Shown: one piece after another, positions 7,017 to 9,431 of the stretch
Layout: every line of letters starts with the position of its first letter
How positions within the stretch are numbered: position 1 is the first letter of the stretch
Origin: Candidatus Aerophobota bacterium
Lineage (GTDB): Bacteria > Aerophobota > Aerophobia > Aerophobales > B3-G15
Length of the DNA: 9,431 bases
Reading direction: 5' to 3'
Assembly: GCA_030615365.1 (NCBI GenBank)
Contig: JAUWZM010000092.1
Location: forward strand, 1 to 9,431
The notes under the pieces: model-generated
What the model saw: the letters and a program-made list of their open reading frames with translations, nothing else
Databases searched by the model: none
Told to the model about the DNA's origin: nothing
Translations under genes and position numbers: made by a program

Positions 7017-7050
7017 TGATAGGGGGAAGAGGGTTTCCTTCCCCCTATCA
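7017..7050 (+). other. Strong intercistronic hairpin between binding-protein and permease genes
   Basis: TGATAGGGGGAAG (7017-7029) pairs perfectly over 13 bp with CTTCCCCCTATCA (7038-7050), leaving an 8-base loop. No run of T follows on either strand (AAAGAATAAAG follows on the plus strand), so it is not a standard intrinsic terminator. Such hairpins after binding-protein genes commonly protect the upstream mRNA from 3' exonucleases and give more binding protein than permease. That role is inferred from position. Confidence 0.75.
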
Positions 7051-7082
7051 TAAAGAATAAAGAAGGGGGTAGTAATAAAACA

Positions 7083-7982
7083 GTGAATAATACAGGTTTA
7101 TTTAAGTTACCCAAAACTAAGAATTTATTTCCTTATCTGTTGCTTATCCCCGCCTTGGCAGTATTGTTATTTGTTATTTTATATCCATTAGCCTACTCTT
7201 TAGTCATTTCCTTCTATAGGTACAGCCTACTAAAACCTTTTTTGGGAAAGACTTTTGTAGGATTGGCTCACTACAAAGAAAAGCTGACCGATCCATCATT
7301 CCTATATTCCCTTAATGTAACCGGGCGATTTACGCTTTTTAGTGTAGCGATAGAATTTGTACTCGGTTTTGGGATAGCACTTATTCTATCTAAAATAAAA
7401 AAAGGAAGAAGACTAGTTACTACTGGAATCCTTATCCCTATGATGATAGCTCCAGTAGCTGTAGGTGTTATGTGGATAATAATGTACCATCCAGACCTGG
7501 GGGTGATAAATTATTTCCTGAAGGTACTGGGGATAGCGCCTAAAATATGGTTAGGCGACCCAAGATTAGCCCTACTTGCAGTAATCGTAACTGATATATG
7601 GCAAATGACCCCATTTGTTTTTCTAATCATGCTGGCAGGAATAGAGTCTTTACCCCTTGAGTTATACGATGCTGCAAGAGTCGATGGGGCTACAGCATTC
7701 CAAAGATTTTTCCATATTACCATTCCCCTTTTAAAACAAACAATAGCGATAGTTCTTCTTATCAGAATAATGGATGCTCTCAGAGTATTTGACAAAATCT
7801 GGATTCTGACAAGGGGAGGTCCTGGGGAAGCGACAGAGGTAATCAATGTAAAGATTTACCTCACCTGTTTTACAGGTTTTAGAATGGGAGAGAGTGCAGC
7901 AATGTGTTATATTGTTTTTGCTATAATTATGATTATAAGCTTAAGTTACATCCGTGGAATCTCTAAGAGGGAGGCCAAATAA
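7083..7982 (+). CDS. ABC sugar transporter permease, MalF/UgpA-type
   Basis: This 299-residue inner-membrane protein has about six hydrophobic segments (roughly 16-43, 83-103, 113-136, 164-186, 218-232 and 272-292), as expected for the first permease of a CUT1 importer. The cytoplasmic EAA loop, which docks the ATPase, is visible at about 193-215 as ELYDAARVDGA with the closing ITIP. The conserved tail block TRGGPGEATEV follows at 243-253. It pairs with the permease encoded next to form the channel for the binding protein's sugar. The start is GTG 7083; the ribosome site AAGGGGG (7063-7069) lies 13 bases upstream, a long spacing that may lower translation. The nearest in-frame codons upstream offer no better start. 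The gene follows the hairpin at 7017-7050. Confidence 0.92.
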   Translation: MNNTGLFKLPKTKNLFPYLLLIPALAVLLFVILYPLAYSLVISFYRYSLLKPFLGKTFVGLAHYKEKLTDPSFLYSLNVTGRFTLFSVAIEFVLGFGIALILSKIKKGRRLVTTGILIPMMIAPVAVGVMWIIMYHPDLGVINYFLKVLGIAPKIWLGDPRLALLAVIVTDIWQMTPFVFLIMLAGIESLPLELYDAARVDGATAFQRFFHITIPLLKQTIAIVLLIRIMDALRVFDKIWILTRGGPGEATEVINVKIYLTCFTGFRMGESAAMCYIVFAIIMIISLSYIRGISKREAK

Positions 7983-7984
7983 AG

Positions 7985-8812
7985 ATGCGTTCATCAAAAA
8001 AAAAGCTGTGGGAAATACCAAAGTGGATAGTTATAGTTATCGTGTTGGTTTTGGCTTTATTTCCAGTGTATTGGCTGATCGCTACTTCTTTTAAGACCTA
8101 CAATCAGATATTCAGCATGCCTCCCCGCTGGTTCTTTTGGCCTACAATAAAAGGTTACCTAGCCAATTTTCTAAGACAAGATATATCAAGAAATCTGTTT
8201 AACAGTATAGTTATTGCATGCTCAGGCACGGTCTTATCTGTTACTCTCGGATCAATAGCAGCTTACAGCTTTGCCCGATTCAAATTCAAAGGAAGCAGAA
8301 CATTACCCCTATTTATGCTTTCTCTTCGTATGTTACCCCCTATGATTATTTTCATTCCCCTATTTATGATTTTACATAGGCTTAGACTGATAAATACATA
8401 CGTAGGGATTATTTTGCCTTACACTGCCTTTATGCTTCCCTTTGTAATTTGGATTCTGATTGGTTTTTTTGAAGCTATTCCTGAAGAAGTAGAGGAGTCC
8501 GCACTAATAGATGGTTGTACGCGCATCGGAGCGCTCATACGGGTAGTATTACCTCTGGCAGCTCCTGGACTGGTTGCTGTATCTATATTGACCTTCACAT
8601 GGCTATGGAATGAGTTTCTTCTTGCCAGTGTAGTTACAAGACGCGCAACTCAAACCCTACCAGTAGCTATAAGTTTACTCATTGGGGAACAAAAAATTTT
8701 GTGGAACGAATTGGCAGCAATAGCGACCATGGTTATCACTCCTGTTATTGTTTTCGCGATCATAGTACAAAGATATCTGGTAGCGGGCCTTACAAAAGGA
8801 GCAATAAAATAG
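7985..8812 (+). CDS. ABC sugar transporter permease, MalG/UgpE-type
   Basis: The 275-residue product is the second permease of the same CUT1 importer. It opens with a basic cytoplasmic tail and a hydrophobic segment (about 14-34), then the FKTYNQIF region typical of MalG-type proteins. Further membrane segments lie near 72-95, 106-130, 138-162, 193-215 and 243-263. The EAA loop is EEVEESALIDGCTR (about 167-180) and continues to VVLP (187-190). The C-terminal RYLVAGLTKGAIK is the family's usual ending. ATG 7985 lies two bases after the stop of the preceding gene, with GGGAGG (7969-7974) inside that gene, so the two are translationally coupled and made in similar amounts. No ATPase gene follows, so the importer must use one encoded elsewhere. 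Confidence 0.93.
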   Translation: MRSSKKKLWEIPKWIVIVIVLVLALFPVYWLIATSFKTYNQIFSMPPRWFFWPTIKGYLANFLRQDISRNLFNSIVIACSGTVLSVTLGSIAAYSFARFKFKGSRTLPLFMLSLRMLPPMIIFIPLFMILHRLRLINTYVGIILPYTAFMLPFVIWILIGFFEAIPEEVEESALIDGCTRIGALIRVVLPLAAPGLVAVSILTFTWLWNEFLLASVVTRRATQTLPVAISLLIGEQKILWNELAAIATMVITPVIVFAIIVQRYLVAGLTKGAIK

Positions 8813-8842
8813 ATGAAAAACTTTAAGGATGATGCCAGATAA
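8813..8842 (+). pseudogene. Possible stump of a lost downstream gene (nine codons)
   Basis: An ATG follows the permease stop with no gap and is preceded by AAAGGAG (8795-8801, 11 bases away). The frame reads MKNFKDDAR and stops at 8840-8842. This is how the next gene of an operon would begin, but it ends at once and non-coding sequence follows. It may be the stump left when the rest of the operon was replaced by the ligase fragment to the right. Chance is also possible for such a short frame. Confidence 0.25.
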
Positions 8843-8886
8843 AAGTAAATAGATTCTTCGTGAAATCAAAGTATCCTAATCTGGCA
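8833..8886. other. 8-bp inverted repeat with a long loop after the last permease
   Basis: TGCCAGAT (8833-8840) is the reverse complement of ATCTGGCA (8879-8886), with 38 bases between. No T run follows, so it is a weak terminator candidate at best. It lies in the non-coding stretch between the permease stop and the repeated segment at 8974. Confidence 0.25.
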
Positions 8887-8973
8887 AAAATCAGAAAACT
8901 CTTATCAACCAAAATGAGGATAGACTACAGAATAGATACAATATGGAACCTTAATTTCTCCTGAGATGTGAGA

Positions 8974-9011
8974 TTGTGAGGCTTGCTTAACAAGAAGGTA
9001 TCAAGATTCTA
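8974..9011 (+). repeat. 38-bp direct repeat, right copy
   Basis: This matches 1412-1449, upstream of the intact ligase gene, at 35 of 38 positions in the same orientation. Here it is followed within one base by the ligase internal segment. The roughly 820 bp that separate the two pieces in the left copy, including the ligase start, are missing. Confidence 0.85.
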
Positions 9012-9210
9012 TGCGGAAATTCTTTTTCAAAAGATGAAAAAACGGCTTAAAGCAGGTCTCGGCATTGAGATTTTTGATATCTACGGAATGACTGAAACCG
9101 GAGGGGTAGGAACGACAGGTATGGATTGCTCCTTTCATGAGGGAATACATGTGTGGGAGGATCACTATCTGGTGGAGGTAATAGATACAAGATTAATAGT
9201 AACTATTTAG
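8983..9210 (+). pseudogene. Fragment of a second PaaK-type ligase gene
   Basis: An open frame from TTG 8983 to TAG 9208-9210 encodes 75 residues. Residues 11-68, encoded by 9013-9186, correspond to residues 219-276 of the intact ligase at 1614-2921 (435-residue numbering), including the YGMTETGG motif. Identity over those 174 bp is about 94% (11 substitutions). Both the ATP phosphate-binding loop and the C-terminal lysine domain are missing, so it cannot be a working ligase. Upstream it is fused to a copy of the sequence found ahead of the intact gene. Downstream it passes into unrelated AT-rich sequence after 9186. Of the nine differing codons, four are silent and five change the residue, so the frame gives no strong sign of selection. 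No convincing ribosome site precedes the TTG. Confidence 0.9.
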
Positions 9211-9431
9211 GTCCTCCATGTTAATCTAAGAACCTTAAAAGAACGAACTATGTCGATTTTTTGAATAACGATAATGTCAAAAACTACATTAAAGGTAATG
9301 TCAAAAGTTTTATGGTAAATATGAAAGATAAATGCAAGAAATTAGTAAGGTAAAAAATAGAATTTTTCTTATGATCGTTTTTTGAAAATAAGGTTTTGGT
9401 AGTTAATAGAGCTTGATATCGAGGTAAGGAA
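9211..9431. other. AT-rich non-coding right end, possible start of a mobile element
   Basis: No gene is visible. The stretch begins just after the broken ligase fragment and contains the 24-bp-period repeats. It ends with GAGGTAAGG (9420-9428), which resembles a ribosome site with its start codon just outside the window. A gene, perhaps a transposase, may therefore begin immediately to the right. Confidence 0.35.
9250..9306 (+). repeat. Short direct-repeat array with 24-bp period
   Basis: ATGTC occurs at 9250, 9274 and 9298, spaced exactly 24 bp apart. The last two copies lie within an identical 11-mer, TAATGTCAAAA (9272-9282 and 9296-9306); the first is more diverged (TATGTCGA). Multiple short direct repeats near an end are typical of some insertion sequences with several transposase-binding sites, such as IS21-like elements. 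An operator array for a regulator is the alternative. No transposase is visible inside the window. Confidence 0.5.

Noticed and set aside
7017..7050. Intrinsic terminator after the binding-protein gene
   Set aside because: The stem is strong but no T run follows on either strand, so a stabilising intercistronic hairpin fits better.
7511..7846. 111-codon minus-strand open frame within the first permease gene
   Set aside because: It is antisense to the conserved EAA-loop region and has no family signature.
9272..9306. CRISPR array
   Set aside because: Only two clear 11-bp repeats with one diverged copy. The units are too short and there is no repeat-spacer structure or cas gene.

Overview
The window looks like bacterial DNA of moderately low GC content (roughly 40% by eye). 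Genes are tightly packed with clear Shine-Dalgarno sequences, and the intergenic stretches are AT-rich and littered with gene and transposon fragments. The mix suggests an uncultured anaerobic or sediment-type heterotroph: a CUT1 sugar ABC transporter, a cytoplasmic GHL6/beta-galactosidase-trimerisation type glycosidase, a PaaK-type acyl-CoA ligase and IS200/IS605-like and DDE transposon debris. That is inference; no marker gene fixes the phylum.

Layout from left to right. Positions 1-212 (minus strand) hold the first half of an IS200/IS605 HUH transposase that runs off the left edge, with a hairpin upstream of it. Positions 213-745 are non-coding. Positions 746-1144 hold a truncated DDE transposase remnant, possibly inside a short element bounded by an 11-bp inverted repeat. 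Positions 1145-1613 are non-coding with remnants, including a 38-bp segment repeated near the right end. Positions 1614-2921 encode a full-length phenylacetate-CoA-ligase-like enzyme. After about 350 bp come four genes on the plus strand: a 700-residue glycoside hydrolase (3273-5375), a sugar-binding protein (5651-6988), and two permease subunits (7083-7982 and 7985-8812). The right end (8813-9431) has no intact gene. It holds a short broken reading frame, a roughly 94% identical fragment of the ligase gene, and a 24-bp-period array that resembles a transposase-binding end or an operator array.

How the genes work together. The binding protein and two permeases form a CUT1-type importer for an oligosaccharide, but no ATPase gene is present, so a shared MsmK/MalK-type ATPase encoded elsewhere is likely. 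The hydrolase has no signal peptide, so it should act on the imported sugar in the cytoplasm. A 13-bp-stem hairpin between the binding-protein and permease genes is well placed to make the binding protein more abundant than the membrane subunits. The ligase is probably a separate unit: its role with aryl or other carboxylic acids has no obvious link to the sugar genes.

The most notable structural feature is that the sugar module is bracketed by the ligase gene on the left and a direct-repeat fragment of the same gene on the right. The fragment carries a piece of the ligase upstream region fused to an internal piece of its coding region, which implies a rearranged paralogue or duplication. I found no convincing new defence or signalling system, CRISPR array, tRNA or rRNA.
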